In this document: positions 1 through 9,002 of the stretch, piece after piece
Position numbering within the stretch: the first letter of the stretch is position 1
Layout: each line of letters begins with the position of its first letter
Notes under the pieces: model-generated
Databases searched by the model: none
Told to the model about the DNA's origin: nothing
Seen by the model: only the letters and a program-made list of their open reading frames with translations
Origin: Hyphomicrobiales bacterium
GTDB lineage: Bacteria; Pseudomonadota; Alphaproteobacteria; Rhizobiales; Phreatobacteraceae
Direction of reading: 5' to 3'
NCBI GenBank assembly: GCA_017304475.1
Contig: JAFKKV010000029.1
Location: 62,001-126,000, forward strand
DNA: 64,000 nucleotides
Position numbers and translations under genes: made by a program

Positions 1-999
1 GCGAGCTGGAGCATGTCGGTTCTGCTCGGGCCGCTCGCCGGTGGCATGTTCGCCCGCTTTGGCAACTGGCGTGGCGCCTTTGTCACGACCGCGATCGTCG
101 CCGGCCTCTTGGCGGTGAGCGCCTTTGTCGTCCTGCCGCCCGGTCCGGCGCGGCGCCGGGGACCAACCGTGGTCGTGCCGGCTGGACGTGTCGCGTTGAT
201 CTGTGTCGCGATCGCCGGAATGTCCTCGGCGTCGATCGTCGAGGCGCCCTTGGCGAAGGCCGGCCTGATCGTCTTCGCGATAGGGGCGCTGGCGGCGATG
301 CTGCGGCTTGATCGCGTCGCCGTGACCCCGCTTTTGCCGCGCGACGCGTTTTCGTTGCGCACGCCATCGGGCCTGGGCTTGTGGCTGGCCTTCCTGCTCT
401 GTGTCACGTTCAGCCCGTTGCAGATCTACGTACCCATCTTCCTGCAGCATCTGCGGGGCTTGGATCCGCTGGCGGCGGGCTTCATGGTCGCCAGTGGCTC
501 GCTGGGATGGACCATGGCTTCCCTGGTCACCGCCAGCGCGTCCGGAGCATGGCCGGACCGGCTGATGCTGGCCGGGCCGGCCGTGATGGGCGCCGGCCTG
601 ATCGCCTTGGCCGTGCTGCTTTCAAGTTCCGCGCCGACCCTCGCTTTGGTGCCGGCCATTGTCGCGCTGGGCATGGGCATCGGCCAATGCTGGCCCTTTG
701 TCGCGCACCGGATCATGAGCGGTGCAAAGGCTGGCGACGAGGTCGTCGCGGCCTCGTCGGTCGCCACCGTCCAGCAGATGGGCTTCGCCCTGGGCGCGGC
801 GCTCGCCGGCGTGGTTGCCAATGGCATTGGCTTCTCCGCGGACCTTGCCGATGGGGGCATGCTGCAAGCGGCCTTCTGGGTGCCGGCGAGCTTCGTCGTG
901 CCGGCTGTCCTGGCCGGCCTCGCGAGCTTGCGCCTGCGCCAGCTGGGCGGTCCCGAGGCGGTTGGTCGAATATCCGGAACGCGCCGGGCCGATGGCTGA
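1..999 (+). CDS. MFS exporter, DHA2-like, 5' end outside window
   Basis: The frame is open from base 1, so the gene starts upstream and the ATG at 13 is internal. The first residues (SWSMSVLLGPLAGG, then NWRGAF) look like motif C of TM5 in drug:H+ antiporters, followed by the usual WR-F loop. About nine hydrophobic segments follow, which fits the C-terminal two thirds of a 14-TM DHA2 exporter in the inner membrane. The substrate cannot be told from the sequence. It ends convergently, 23 bases before the stop codon of a LysR gene, and no terminator hairpin is obvious between them. Confidence 0.85.
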   Translation, partial: ASWSMSVLLGPLAGGMFARFGNWRGAFVTTAIVAGLLAVSAFVVLPPGPARRRGPTVVVPAGRVALICVAIAGMSSASIVEAPLAKAGLIVFAIGALAAMLRLDRVAVTPLLPRDAFSLRTPSGLGLWLAFLLCVTFSPLQIYVPIFLQHLRGLDPLAAGFMVASGSLGWTMASLVTASASGAWPDRLMLAGPAVMGAGLIALAVLLSSSAPTLALVPAIVALGMGIGQCWPFVAHRIMSGAKAGDEVVAASSVATVQQMGFALGAALAGVVANGIGFSADLADGGMLQAAFWVPASFVVPAVLAGLASLRLRQLGGPEAVGRISGTRRADG

Positions 1000-1022
1000 T
1001 TGCCGCCGTCGCGGCCGGCCGG

Positions 1023-1943
1023 TTACCCCCGATAGGCGAGGGAATCGTCATAAAGGCTGCAAAAGGCAGCGGCGGCATCGCAGGCGATCGAGGCGACGAG
1101 CGCCGGCAGGCGCGACGTTGCGGCCTCCGGATAGACGGCCGCATAGGAGGTGGATGGAAAGGTCGGGCTGACCTTCAGCACGCGCAGCGATCCCTCGCGC
1201 AATTCGCGCTGGATGGTGACCGGCGGCAGCACCGCGACGCCGATGCCGGCAATGGCCATGCCGACCGTGGTGGTCAGCGAATTGGACCGGTGGACGATCG
1301 GTTCGTCCGGGCCGTGGCCGGAAATGTAGTCGAGCAGGCGGAGGTCATTATAGGCGCCCGCCTCGTAGGAGATGATCGGATAGGCGGCGATGTCCTCCGG
1401 CGTCAGCACCTCGTCCTCGCCATGTTGGACGAGGCTTGGGCTGGCGACCCAGAACATGCCGAGCGTGCAGAGTTCGACGACCCTGAGCTTGCCGGCCTCG
1501 CTTGGCGAAATGACCAGGGCGATATCGATTTCGCCGGTCTCGAGCTTGCGCAGCATACCCGCGCCCAGGGTCAGCACGGAGAAGCGGACATTCGGAAACT
1601 GCCGCCTGAGCGTGCTGGCGATATAGGGGAGCAGGGCCAGAGCCATGCTCGGCGGCAGGCCGATCCTGACCGAGCCCTTGATCACCGATGTCGGGTCGAG
1701 GCTGCGGACGAGCTCGTTGTAGCGCGCCACGATATCGCGCGCGCCTTCGACGAAGGTGGCGCCTTCGGCGGTCAGGCTGACGTCGCGCGTATCGCGCTCG
1801 AACAGCTTGAAGCCGAGCTCCTGTTCCATCGCCGCGATCCGGTTCGAGATCGCGGCGGAGGTAATGTTCAGGCGATCGGCGGTGGCGCGGAAATTACGCA
1901 GTTGCGCCAGCCAGATCGCGGTTTCGAGAAAACGGATGTTCAT
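1023..1943 (-). CDS. LysR-family transcriptional regulator
   Basis: 306 residues. An N-terminal winged helix-turn-helix (about residues 1-60, with LNITSAAISNRIAAMEQELG and LFERDTR) is followed by a two-lobed LysR substrate-binding domain, the usual LTTR layout and length. The ATG at 1943 is chosen because the HTH begins within a few residues of it; the frame extends 15 codons further upstream without family similarity. It lies last in a minus-strand run that begins with an ABC importer (11269), 131 bases after the dehydrogenase gene. It may therefore regulate the uptake/catabolic cluster, although it is not divergent from it as LysR genes often are. The effector is unknown. Confidence 0.9.
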   Translation of the reverse strand: MNIRFLETAIWLAQLRNFRATADRLNITSAAISNRIAAMEQELGFKLFERDTRDVSLTAEGATFVEGARDIVARYNELVRSLDPTSVIKGSVRIGLPPSMALALLPYIASTLRRQFPNVRFSVLTLGAGMLRKLETGEIDIALVISPSEAGKLRVVELCTLGMFWVASPSLVQHGEDEVLTPEDIAAYPIISYEAGAYNDLRLLDYISGHGPDEPIVHRSNSLTTTVGMAIAGIGVAVLPPVTIQRELREGSLRVLKVSPTFPSTSYAAVYPEAATSRLPALVASIACDAAAAFCSLYDDSLAYRG

Positions 1944-2074
1944 GTCGCACGTGAACCTCTCGATCGTCGCCGCGAGGCCGCGGGGCAAAGCCGCCGAGCT
2001 TGTCTCATGATATCGTTTCTCTCATGCTTTCGCCGTTCTCATGATCGCCGCGACGGCCATGCCGGGCTGGACGT

Positions 2075-3040
2075 CTAGGCGACCGCATCCTGGACCGGAA
2101 CCGGCTCACCCCGGGAGACGCAGGCGATATTGCCGAACATCTGCCTGACGGTCTTCTCGAAATTGTCGGCGGCGATCGCCGCCAGATGCGGCGTGACCAG
2201 CAGATTGTCGATCTGCAGCAGCGGGCTGTCGGCCGGCAAGGGCTCGGTCTCGAACACATCCATGGCCGCCCCGTGGATCGCCTTGTCGCGGAGCGCCGAG
2301 ACCAGGTCGTCTTCGACGACAACGCCGCCGCGCGCGACATTGATCAGCACGGCCGTCGGTTTCATCCGGGCGAGCGCGGACCGGTCGATCAGGCCCGCCG
2401 TCTCCGGCGTCAGCGGACAGTGCAGCGACACGACGTCGGATTGCGCCAGCAGGTCGGCCAAGGTGACATGGTGCGCGCCGAGCGCCGCTTCCTCCGCCGC
2501 GTCGATGCGCTGGCGGGTATGGTAGAGGATCCGGCAGCCGAAGCTCTTCAACAGGCGCGCGACATTGCGGCCGATCGCGCCGAAGCCGACCAGGCCGACG
2601 GTCTTGCCCGAGAGCAGGAAGGTTTCCATCGGCAGCCGCCCGCCGCGCCATTCGCCCTTCTTCAGCTCGGCATGGCCGTAGCCGATGGCCCGCAGGGTCG
2701 AGAGCATCAGGCCGAGGGTGAATTCGGCGACCGGCACGGCGTTGCTGCCGGTGGTGCGGGCCACCTTGATGCCGCGGGCACGTGCCGCCTCGACATCCAG
2801 ATTGTCGACGCCGACGCCCCATTTGTGCAGCAGCTTGAGCTTGCGCGCCGCACCCAGCACCTCGCCGCTCACCCCGACCTGGCCGGCAATGGCATAATCC
2901 GCCTCGGCGATGATCTCTTTCAGATGCGCGTCGCCGCGCGTCCGGCCATGGGTCAGGACCATGCCGAGCGGCAGGAGCGCGCGCAGCTTGTTCGCCCGCT
3001 CCTCGGTCAGCGGGTCCAGGACAACGATCGTCTCGGTCAC
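2075..3040 (-). CDS. D-2-hydroxyacid dehydrogenase (phosphoglycerate dehydrogenase-like)
   Basis: 321 residues, a cytosolic NAD(P)-dependent oxidoreductase of the D-isomer-specific 2-hydroxyacid dehydrogenase family. Visible marks are the Rossmann motif (VGLVGFGAIGRNVARLL, near residue 150) and the catalytic Arg (NVARGG), Glu (FETEPLP) and His (TPHLAA). It lacks the C-terminal ACT/regulatory domain of long SerA enzymes, so it is probably not the housekeeping SerA. Translation starts at a GTG preceded by GAGAGAC. It is 60 bases downstream of the gamma-glutamyltransferase gene in the same direction, so it may reduce or oxidise a 2-oxo/2-hydroxy acid made by the cluster's aldolases and amidase. 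That role is inference. Confidence 0.9.
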   Translation of the reverse strand: MTETIVVLDPLTEERANKLRALLPLGMVLTHGRTRGDAHLKEIIAEADYAIAGQVGVSGEVLGAARKLKLLHKWGVGVDNLDVEAARARGIKVARTTGSNAVPVAEFTLGLMLSTLRAIGYGHAELKKGEWRGGRLPMETFLLSGKTVGLVGFGAIGRNVARLLKSFGCRILYHTRQRIDAAEEAALGAHHVTLADLLAQSDVVSLHCPLTPETAGLIDRSALARMKPTAVLINVARGGVVVEDDLVSALRDKAIHGAAMDVFETEPLPADSPLLQIDNLLVTPHLAAIAADNFEKTVRQMFGNIACVSRGEPVPVQDAVA

Positions 3041-3100
3041 GTCAAGTCTCTCCGTTCCAGGGCCGGCCGTCCGCCTGACTGAGGCGGGCGGGCGGGGTGT

Positions 3101-4768
3101 TCATGCGATGGTGAAACGCACGCCGGCGCGCGCCAGGCCGCCGGAAATGGCGACCGGCGTGCCGTCGGCGCGCCAGCAGGCGGCGCCCGTCATCGTGCCG
3201 TCGGGGTTGAAGGCGATGGCATTCATGCCGCCGGCGATGCGCTTGACGCGCTTGATCTCGTGCCCGCGTCCGGCCAGCGCCTCGGTGACGCTGTCGGGAA
3301 AGGCCTCTTCGACTTCGAGGACGCCGCCCTCGGTCCAGATCCGCGGCGCTTCCACCGCCTCCTGCAGCGACATGCCGTGGTCGATCAGGTTGACCAGGGC
3401 CTGCAGCGCGGAGGGGAAGATGCGCAGGCCGCCGGGCAACCCGAGCGCGAAGGCAAGCTTGCCGTCGCGCAGCGCCATCATCGGCGCCATCGACGTGAAG
3501 ACGCGCTTGCCCGGCGCGATCGACAAGGCGTGGCCCGGATGGGGATCGAAATTATACATGTAGTTGTTGGCGATCATGCCCGTGCCGGGAACCTGGACGC
3601 AGGCGCCGAACAGCCCGTTGATGGTCTGGGTCGAGGACACCACATTGCCGCTGCCATCGGCCACGGTGACATGGGTCGTATTGGCCGATTCGCCTGCGGC
3701 GAGACCGGGCCCCCAGGCCTGCGTGCGGCCGAGCGCGATCAGGGCGCGCCGCTCGTCCGCATAGGACTTGGCGGTCAGGCGCTCGACGGGAACCTCGACG
3801 AAGGCCGGATCGGCGGTCGCCACTGCGCGGTCGGCAAAGGCGATCTTCAGCGCTTCCGCGAGCAGGTGCGTGGCATCGGCGGAGCCGAAGCCGAGCCGGC
3901 CGATATCATAGCCTTCCAGGATATTGAGCATCTGCACGATATGCACGCCGGCCGAGGAGGGCGGCGGCGGGCCGAGCACGTCGAAGCCACGGTAGCGGCC
4001 GTGCACCGCCTGCCGTTCCAGCGGCTTGTAGGCGGCAAGGTCGGCCTTGCCGATCAGCCCGCCGCTTTGCGCCATGAAGGCCGCCAGGGCATCGCCGAGC
4101 GAACCGGCATAGAGCGCGGCAGGCCCCTGGCCGGCGATGAGCCGGAGCGAACCGGCATAGTCCGGCTGCCGCAGCCGCGCGCCCGCGGCGATCGGCGCAC
4201 CGCCCGGCAGCAGCAGCGCGGCCAGGCCCGGATCGCGGGCGAGATCCGCCGCGCAATCGGTGACGCAATCGGCGAGATAGGGGCTGACGATGAAGCCGTC
4301 CTCGGCGAGCCGGATCGCCGGCGCCACCACCTCGGCGAGCGGCAGCGTGCCGAACCGCTCGAGCGCGAGGCACCAGGCCGCGAGCGCGCCCGGCACCGCC
4401 ACGGCGGCCGCGCCGACCACATTGGCCCGGCCGCGGGTTTCCCGATAGTCGGGCAGCTTGTCCGACAGGGGCTCGTACATGTCGGCCCGCGCCGCGGCAG
4501 GCGCGGTGCTGATGCCGTCGAGGATCGTATGCTGTCCGTCGGCGAGGCGGATATGGGCGACGCCGCCGCCCAGCACGCCCACCATCATGGGCTCCACCAC
4601 GGTCAGCGCGAACAGCGCCGCGACGGCCGCGTCGATGGCATTGCCGCCGGCGAGCAGGATCTCGGCGCCAACCGCCGAGGCGCGCGGATGGTTGGTTACC
4701 ACCATGCCCCGCGAGCCGGTCGCGGGCAGCTTCTCGCAGGTGAAATTTGCAACCCTGGGCCCGTGCAC
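3101..4768 (-). CDS. ggt: gamma-glutamyltransferase family protein, apparently cytosolic
   Basis: 555 residues, an N-terminal-nucleophile enzyme that self-cleaves before a Thr and then hydrolyses or transfers gamma-glutamyl groups (glutathione, gamma-glutamyl-amines or peptides). The processing site is in ANTTHVTVADGSGNVVS (about residue 360), where the second Thr of NTTH would become the new N-terminus. The GLPGG oxyanion-region motif and EAPRIW near the C-terminus are also present. Periplasmic GGTs carry a signal peptide; here the N-terminus (MHGPRVANFTCEK) has none, which fits a cytosolic enzyme acting on imported substrate. The start is a GTG with AAGGAGA upstream. Related acylases (cephalosporin acylase or CapD-like) share the fold, so the substrate is open. 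Confidence 0.9.
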   Translation of the reverse strand: MHGPRVANFTCEKLPATGSRGMVVTNHPRASAVGAEILLAGGNAIDAAVAALFALTVVEPMMVGVLGGGVAHIRLADGQHTILDGISTAPAAARADMYEPLSDKLPDYRETRGRANVVGAAAVAVPGALAAWCLALERFGTLPLAEVVAPAIRLAEDGFIVSPYLADCVTDCAADLARDPGLAALLLPGGAPIAAGARLRQPDYAGSLRLIAGQGPAALYAGSLGDALAAFMAQSGGLIGKADLAAYKPLERQAVHGRYRGFDVLGPPPPSSAGVHIVQMLNILEGYDIGRLGFGSADATHLLAEALKIAFADRAVATADPAFVEVPVERLTAKSYADERRALIALGRTQAWGPGLAAGESANTTHVTVADGSGNVVSSTQTINGLFGACVQVPGTGMIANNYMYNFDPHPGHALSIAPGKRVFTSMAPMMALRDGKLAFALGLPGGLRIFPSALQALVNLIDHGMSLQEAVEAPRIWTEGGVLEVEEAFPDSVTEALAGRGHEIKRVKRIAGGMNAIAFNPDGTMTGAACWRADGTPVAISGGLARAGVRFTIA

Positions 4769-4897
4769 GCGTCGTCTCCTTCAGCGCCTCGATCAAAGCC
4801 GGACGCCGGGAGGGCGGCCGAACGTCTCATGATAACCCCCGCGGCCATGCAAGGCTGCGGGGGCGAGGGGCACTGCGAAGCAGGGCTGAAGCTAGCC

Positions 4898-5563
4898 TCA
4901 GGCCTGCAGCTTCGCGCGAACCTTGGCGCTGGCGCCGGTCATCTCGCCGAGCTTGCTGCCGTTTTTCACGTCCTGCTCGCGCCGCTGGCCGACATCCTGC
5001 CGGCGCAGCGCCTCCCGGGCGGTGGCCGCGACCTCGGCTGGCGGCAGGACCAGAACGCCGCTCTCGTCGGCGAGGATCGCGTCGCCCGGCATGACCGGTA
5101 CCCCACCGCAGGAGATCGGGATGTTGAGGCCGCCGCCGATGTCGTAGAGGCGGGTGGTGATGGGCGACAGGCCGCGCGACCACAGCGGGAAGTCCGACGC
5201 TTCGATCTCTGCCAGATCGGTGCAGGGGCCGTCGACGATGCCGGCCACCGCGCCGGCCGCCTTGGCGGCAACCGTGACGCCGCCACCCCAGCAGGCATGA
5301 CGATCGTCGCCGAGCCGGTCGACGACGAGAATGTCGCCGGGGCGCAGCAGGCCGAGCGCGTGATGGAGCAAGGTGGAATCGGCGCCCGGAATGGCCAGCG
5401 TCACTGCGGTGCCGACCACCCGGCGATTGCGCAGCAGCGGCTGGATCTCCCGGTGCATGAAGCCGAACAGGCGCCAGTGTCCGATGGTGGCGGTCTCGGC
5501 GCCGGCGAGCAAGGCGAGATCTTCGGCCGGCACCTGCTCCGGCATGGTGTTGATCGTGTACAT
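4898..5563 (-). CDS. RraA-family aldolase/decarboxylase-like protein
   Basis: 221 residues. The fold is that of RraA and 4-hydroxy-4-methyl-2-oxoglutarate (HMG/CHA) aldolases, which cleave 4-hydroxy-2-oxo acids or decarboxylate oxaloacetate. Family landmarks are GDILVVDRLGDD (near residue 76), GGGVTVAAKAAGAVAGIV and DGPCTDLAEI. The aldolases have an Arg-Asp pair after this last glycine stretch; here it is Thr115-Asp116, so the substrate-binding Arg is replaced and classical HMG aldolase activity is uncertain. The ATG at 5563 lies 8 bases beyond the stop of the amidase gene, so the two are probably co-translated. The open frame extends upstream but only as the amidase gene's shadow. Confidence 0.85.
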   Translation of the reverse strand: MYTINTMPEQVPAEDLALLAGAETATIGHWRLFGFMHREIQPLLRNRRVVGTAVTLAIPGADSTLLHHALGLLRPGDILVVDRLGDDRHACWGGGVTVAAKAAGAVAGIVDGPCTDLAEIEASDFPLWSRGLSPITTRLYDIGGGLNIPISCGGVPVMPGDAILADESGVLVLPPAEVAATAREALRRQDVGQRREQDVKNGSKLGEMTGASAKVRAKLQA

Positions 5564-5571
5564 GGTGTTCC

Positions 5572-6396
5572 TCAGCCGCAAGCCAGACGGCGGTGATCGG
5601 TCATCGGGATGAGCGACCGCGCGCGGTCGATCTGTTGCTTGTCGACCCGGGCGGTGATGAAGCCGACGCCGTCGGAGGCGCGGGCGACCACATGGCCCCA
5701 GGGGTCGCAGACCAGCGAGTGGCCATAGGTGTGCCGACGCTCGCCATTGGCGCTGTGGGCGCCCCATTGGCCGCAGGCGGCGAAATAGGTCTGGGTCTCG
5801 ATGGCGCGGGCCCGGGCCAGCACTTCCCAATGGTCCTTGCCGGTCTGCAGCGTGAAGGCCGCGGGCAGCACGATGACGTCGACCTTGTCGCGGGCGAGAG
5901 CCAGGAACAGTTCGGCGAAGCGAATGTCGTAGCAGATGGCGCAGCCGACCTTCAGGCCGCCGACCTCATAGGTGGCGAGGTCCTCGCCCGGTTTGACCGA
6001 GGCCGATTCCTTGTAGGCCGTGCCGTCGGGCGCGACGATGTCGAACATGTGGATCTTGCGATAGCGCGCCACCTCGCGGCCCTCGCGGTCGAACACGACG
6101 GTGGTGTTGTAGATGCGGTTCTCGCCGGCGATGCGTTCCATCATGCTGCCGGCATGGACGAAGACGCGATTGGCCTTGGCGAAAGACTGCGCCATGGCAT
6201 AGGCGGCGCCGCCCGGCGCCGGCTCGGCGGCGGCGATCTTGTCGGCCATGCTGCCGCCGAAATATTCGAAATATTCCGGCAGGACGATGAGGTCGGGCCC
6301 GTCGGTGCGGATGGCCTGTTCCATCAGCGCCTGGGCGACGCGTAAATTCTCCGGACGATCGGTCTGCGGATTGGTCTGGACGAGAGAAATCTTCAT
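5572..6396 (-). CDS. Carbon-nitrogen hydrolase, omega-amidase/Nit type
   Basis: 274 residues, nitrilase superfamily. The catalytic triad is visible: Glu41 (VLPEYFEYF), Lys114 (YRKIHMFD) and Cys155 (CAICYDIRF). The YRKIH-FD and IRF-EL sequences are closest, by eye, to the Nit1/Nit2 group (deaminated-glutathione amidase and omega-amidase), which release ammonia from 2-oxoglutaramate-like amides. The start at 6396 has AGGAG seven bases upstream. It sits 44 bases after the aldolase gene and 8 bases before the RraA gene. With the gamma-glutamyltransferase it suggests processing of a gamma-amide of glutamate or a substituted glutamate. The exact substrate is inference. Confidence 0.9.
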   Translation of the reverse strand: MKISLVQTNPQTDRPENLRVAQALMEQAIRTDGPDLIVLPEYFEYFGGSMADKIAAAEPAPGGAAYAMAQSFAKANRVFVHAGSMMERIAGENRIYNTTVVFDREGREVARYRKIHMFDIVAPDGTAYKESASVKPGEDLATYEVGGLKVGCAICYDIRFAELFLALARDKVDVIVLPAAFTLQTGKDHWEVLARARAIETQTYFAACGQWGAHSANGERRHTYGHSLVCDPWGHVVARASDGVGFITARVDKQQIDRARSLIPMTDHRRLACG

Positions 6397-6440
6397 CGCA
6401 AGCTCCTGATGGCGCGTGGCCATGGGGTCGGTCGACAATG

Positions 6441-7181
6441 TCAGGCGAGGATGGCTTCCCGCTTCAGCGCGTCGATGGTCGAGACGATGCCCTGGCGGAT
6501 GGTCATGCCCTGGGTGGCGACGACCAGCTGGGCAGCGCCATGTTCGCGGGCGAAGACCCGTTCCGCGGGCGTCCAGGCCGGCATGATCCAGGACTTGCCG
6601 GCGGCATGGGCTGCCCGCGCGCAGCGGGTGAGGTCCTCGCGGTCGGCGTCGGTGAAGGCATAGGCGCCGCGGCCGCGCGCCAAGGCGAGGTCGGAGGGGC
6701 CCGGAAACAGCCCGTCCACCGTGTCGAGGGCGGCGATGGCCTCGACATCGGCGAGGCTCTCGGCGGTCTCGATCATGGCGTAGCACTTGGTCCGGCGGTT
6801 CTCCGCCTCGAAGGTCTCGCTGGACGGGCGCGCATAACCGAACACCCGGCCGCCGGCATAGCTGCGGATGCCGGTGAGCGGATATTTGGCGGCGGCCGTC
6901 ACTTCGCGGGCATGGTCGACCCCGAGAATATGCGGGATGACCACGCCGTCGGCGCCGAAGTCGAGCGCCTGCTGGATCGCCTCGGTGGTCGGCGCGATCA
7001 CCTTGGCGATGGTCGCGATGCCCTTGGCCCTGGCGAAGGCAAGGAACTGGTCGAGCGTCGACAGGTCGAACGTGCCGTGTTCCAGTTCGACGACCATCGA
7101 GCGGAAACCGCAGATATGGGCGATTTCCAGATAGCTGAAATGGGGCTGCGACATCCACAGCGAGACATCGTTCATCGACAT
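6441..7181 (-). CDS. HpcH/HpaI-family class II aldolase
   Basis: 246 residues, a TIM-barrel metal-dependent aldolase or lyase. The family normally cleaves 4-hydroxy-2-oxo acids to pyruvate plus an aldehyde. Conserved elements are VVELEHGTFD (Glu34, His35), the metal ligands Glu138 (MIETAES) and Asp164 (PGPSDLA), and GADGVVIPHI. The Arg that binds pyruvate in HpaI-type enzymes (V-R-V-P) reads IAKVIAP here, a Lys at position 60, so substrate preference may differ. Start at 7181 has GGAGGT five bases upstream; 20 extra codons upstream look non-coding. It follows the permease gene by 101 bases and precedes the amidase gene. Confidence 0.87.
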   Translation of the reverse strand: MSMNDVSLWMSQPHFSYLEIAHICGFRSMVVELEHGTFDLSTLDQFLAFARAKGIATIAKVIAPTTEAIQQALDFGADGVVIPHILGVDHAREVTAAAKYPLTGIRSYAGGRVFGYARPSSETFEAENRRTKCYAMIETAESLADVEAIAALDTVDGLFPGPSDLALARGRGAYAFTDADREDLTRCARAAHAAGKSWIMPAWTPAERVFAREHGAAQLVVATQGMTIRQGIVSTIDALKREAILA

Positions 7182-7282
7182 GAGACCTCCAGGGATCCGG
7201 GCGGGCGGCAGCGTGGCGCGCCGGCCTCGTGTTGAAGACAAAGGGGTGGGGCTGGCCGACCGGCGCTGCTTGCCGGCCGGGG

Positions 7283-8074
7283 TTACTTGCCGATTGTTTT
7301 GGACAGGCCGAGCGAGCGTTCGATCAGCATGATGATGGCGATAGTGGCGGTGACCAGAACGACCGAGACCGCGGCGATCATCGGGTCGGTCCTGGCCTCG
7401 ACATAGTTGAAGATCTCGACCGGCAAGGTGGTGATGCGCGGACCGGTGACGAACAGCGAGATGACCACCTCGTCGAAGGAGAGGAGGAAGGCGAGCGCGG
7501 TGCTCGCCACCAGGCCCGGCATCATCAAGGGCAAGGTGATCCGGCGGAACACCACGAAAGGCGAGGCGCCGAGCATGGCGGCGGCTTCCTCCACCGAGGG
7601 CGGCAGCGTGCCGAGCGCGGTTGTCATGATGCGGATGACATAGGGCGTCGTGACGATCAGATGGGCGATGACCAGGCCTAAGAAGGTGCCGAGCAGCTGC
7701 AGGCGGACGAAGACCAGGAGGATGGCGAGGCCGAGCACGATGGAGGGCAGCAGCAGCGGCGCCGTGAACAGGTTCATCAGCGCGTCGCGGCCGCGGAACG
7801 TCAGCCGCCGGATCGCATAGGCGGCCGGGATGCCGGCGCAGAGCGACAGGACGGTGACCAGGCTCGCCAGGCCGAGACTGACCCAGAAGGCCCGGGTGAT
7901 GCCCTCGTGATGGACCAGCGCCGCATACCAGCGCAGGCCCCAGGACTGCGGCGGGAAGGTCAGATAGGTGTCGTTGCTGAACGACAGCGGCACGACGATG
8001 AGGATCGGCGCCAGCAGGAACAGATAGAGGCTGGCGACCAGAAGCCTGAAGGGGAGGGTAACCGACCCGACCAT
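7283..8074 (-). CDS. ABC transporter permease, PotC-like
   Basis: 263 residues, inner-membrane permease of a spermidine/putrescine/iron-type (PotC) importer with about six transmembrane helices. The cytoplasmic EAA loop that contacts the ATPase is clear (EEAAAMLGASPFVVFRRI, with LPLMMPG after it). The start at 8074 (MVGSVTLPF) has AAGGAAA upstream and leaves the expected short N-terminus before TM1. The stop of the second permease gene lies 31 bases upstream, so the pair is co-transcribed and should form a heterodimer. Substrate not readable from sequence. Confidence 0.92.
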   Translation of the reverse strand: MVGSVTLPFRLLVASLYLFLLAPILIVVPLSFSNDTYLTFPPQSWGLRWYAALVHHEGITRAFWVSLGLASLVTVLSLCAGIPAAYAIRRLTFRGRDALMNLFTAPLLLPSIVLGLAILLVFVRLQLLGTFLGLVIAHLIVTTPYVIRIMTTALGTLPPSVEEAAAMLGASPFVVFRRITLPLMMPGLVASTALAFLLSFDEVVISLFVTGPRITTLPVEIFNYVEARTDPMIAAVSVVLVTATIAIIMLIERSLGLSKTIGK

Positions 8075-8105
8075 GACGTGTTTCCTTGAGACGGCGCTGC
8101 CGATG

Positions 8106-8999
8106 TCAGTCGAAGCGGCGGATGACGCGGGCATAGGCCGCGAGCGCGAGGCCGAAGACGATCAGGACGACGATCGAGATCGTCGCGGCCATGGGCCATT
8201 CCAGCTGGATGATGGCCTGGTCGTAGATCTCGGTGGCGAGCAGGAAGACCCGGCCGCCGCCGAGCAGCTTGGGCGTGATGAAGGAGGAGATGGCGAGCAC
8301 GAAGCAGAGCAGGCAGCCGAGCGCGACACCGGGCAGGGTCAGCGGGAAGACCACGCGGCGAAAGCGGGTCACCGCACCGGCTCCGAGCGAGGCCGCGGCC
8401 TCCTCGTAGCTGACGTCGAGACGGCCGAAACCGGCGATCAGCGACAGCGCCATATAGGGCATGAGAATTTCGACGAGGCCGATGAACACGCCGAGCGAGT
8501 TGTTGACCAGCCGCAGCGGGCTGGCGATCACGCCGACCGACAGCAGCGTGCTGTTGACCAGACCCTGGTCGCCGAGCAGCACCATCCAGCCATAGGTGCG
8601 CACGACGCTGCTGACCAGCAGCGGCGAGACGGTGACGACGAACAGCAGGTTGCGCCAGCGCGGCGAGCAGCGGTGCAGGAACATCGCCACCGGATAGGCG
8701 CAGACGAGGGTGGCGAGCGTCACCGTCAGGCCGAGCCAGAGCGAGTTCAGGATGAGGCTGAGATAATAGGTATCGGTCAGGAAGTTGAGATAGTTGGCGA
8801 ACGTATAGACGTCGGTCAGGACGCCGCCGCTGCGGCTCTCCAGGAAGGAAATCTGCGCCAGGCGCAGCACCGGTCCCACGAAGGCGACGAGATTGATCAG
8901 CGCCATCGGCGCCAGCAGGCAGACCGCCAGCAGGGTCAGGCTCCGCCTCGGCCGGTCGGCCTGGCGGGATGGGGCGAGGGTCACGGGAATGGCGGTCAT
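8106..8999 (-). CDS. ABC transporter permease, PotB-like
   Basis: 297 residues, the partner inner-membrane permease. The EAA loop reads EEAAASLGAGAVTRFRRV with FPLTLPG following, and about six hydrophobic helices are seen, the first near residues 20-45. Its ATG at 8999 is 3 bases after the stop codon of the ATPase gene, indicating tight translational coupling. Order ATPase-permease-permease downstream of the binding-protein gene is the usual pot-like operon layout. Confidence 0.92.
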   Translation of the reverse strand: MTAIPVTLAPSRQADRPRRSLTLLAVCLLAPMALINLVAFVGPVLRLAQISFLESRSGGVLTDVYTFANYLNFLTDTYYLSLILNSLWLGLTVTLATLVCAYPVAMFLHRCSPRWRNLLFVVTVSPLLVSSVVRTYGWMVLLGDQGLVNSTLLSVGVIASPLRLVNNSLGVFIGLVEILMPYMALSLIAGFGRLDVSYEEAAASLGAGAVTRFRRVVFPLTLPGVALGCLLCFVLAISSFITPKLLGGGRVFLLATEIYDQAIIQLEWPMAATISIVVLIVFGLALAAYARVIRRFD

Positions 9000-9002
9000 G
9001 GC

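Noticed and set aside
381..2078. Long plus-strand open frame of 565 codons
   Set aside because: It runs across the end of the MFS gene and antisense to the LysR gene. Composition is Arg/Gly-rich shadow sequence without motifs, while the overlapped genes have clear domains.
3260..5596. 778-codon plus-strand open frame
   Set aside because: Antisense to ggt and the RraA gene; a high-GC frame artefact with low-complexity Arg/Gly/Ala and no recognisable domain.
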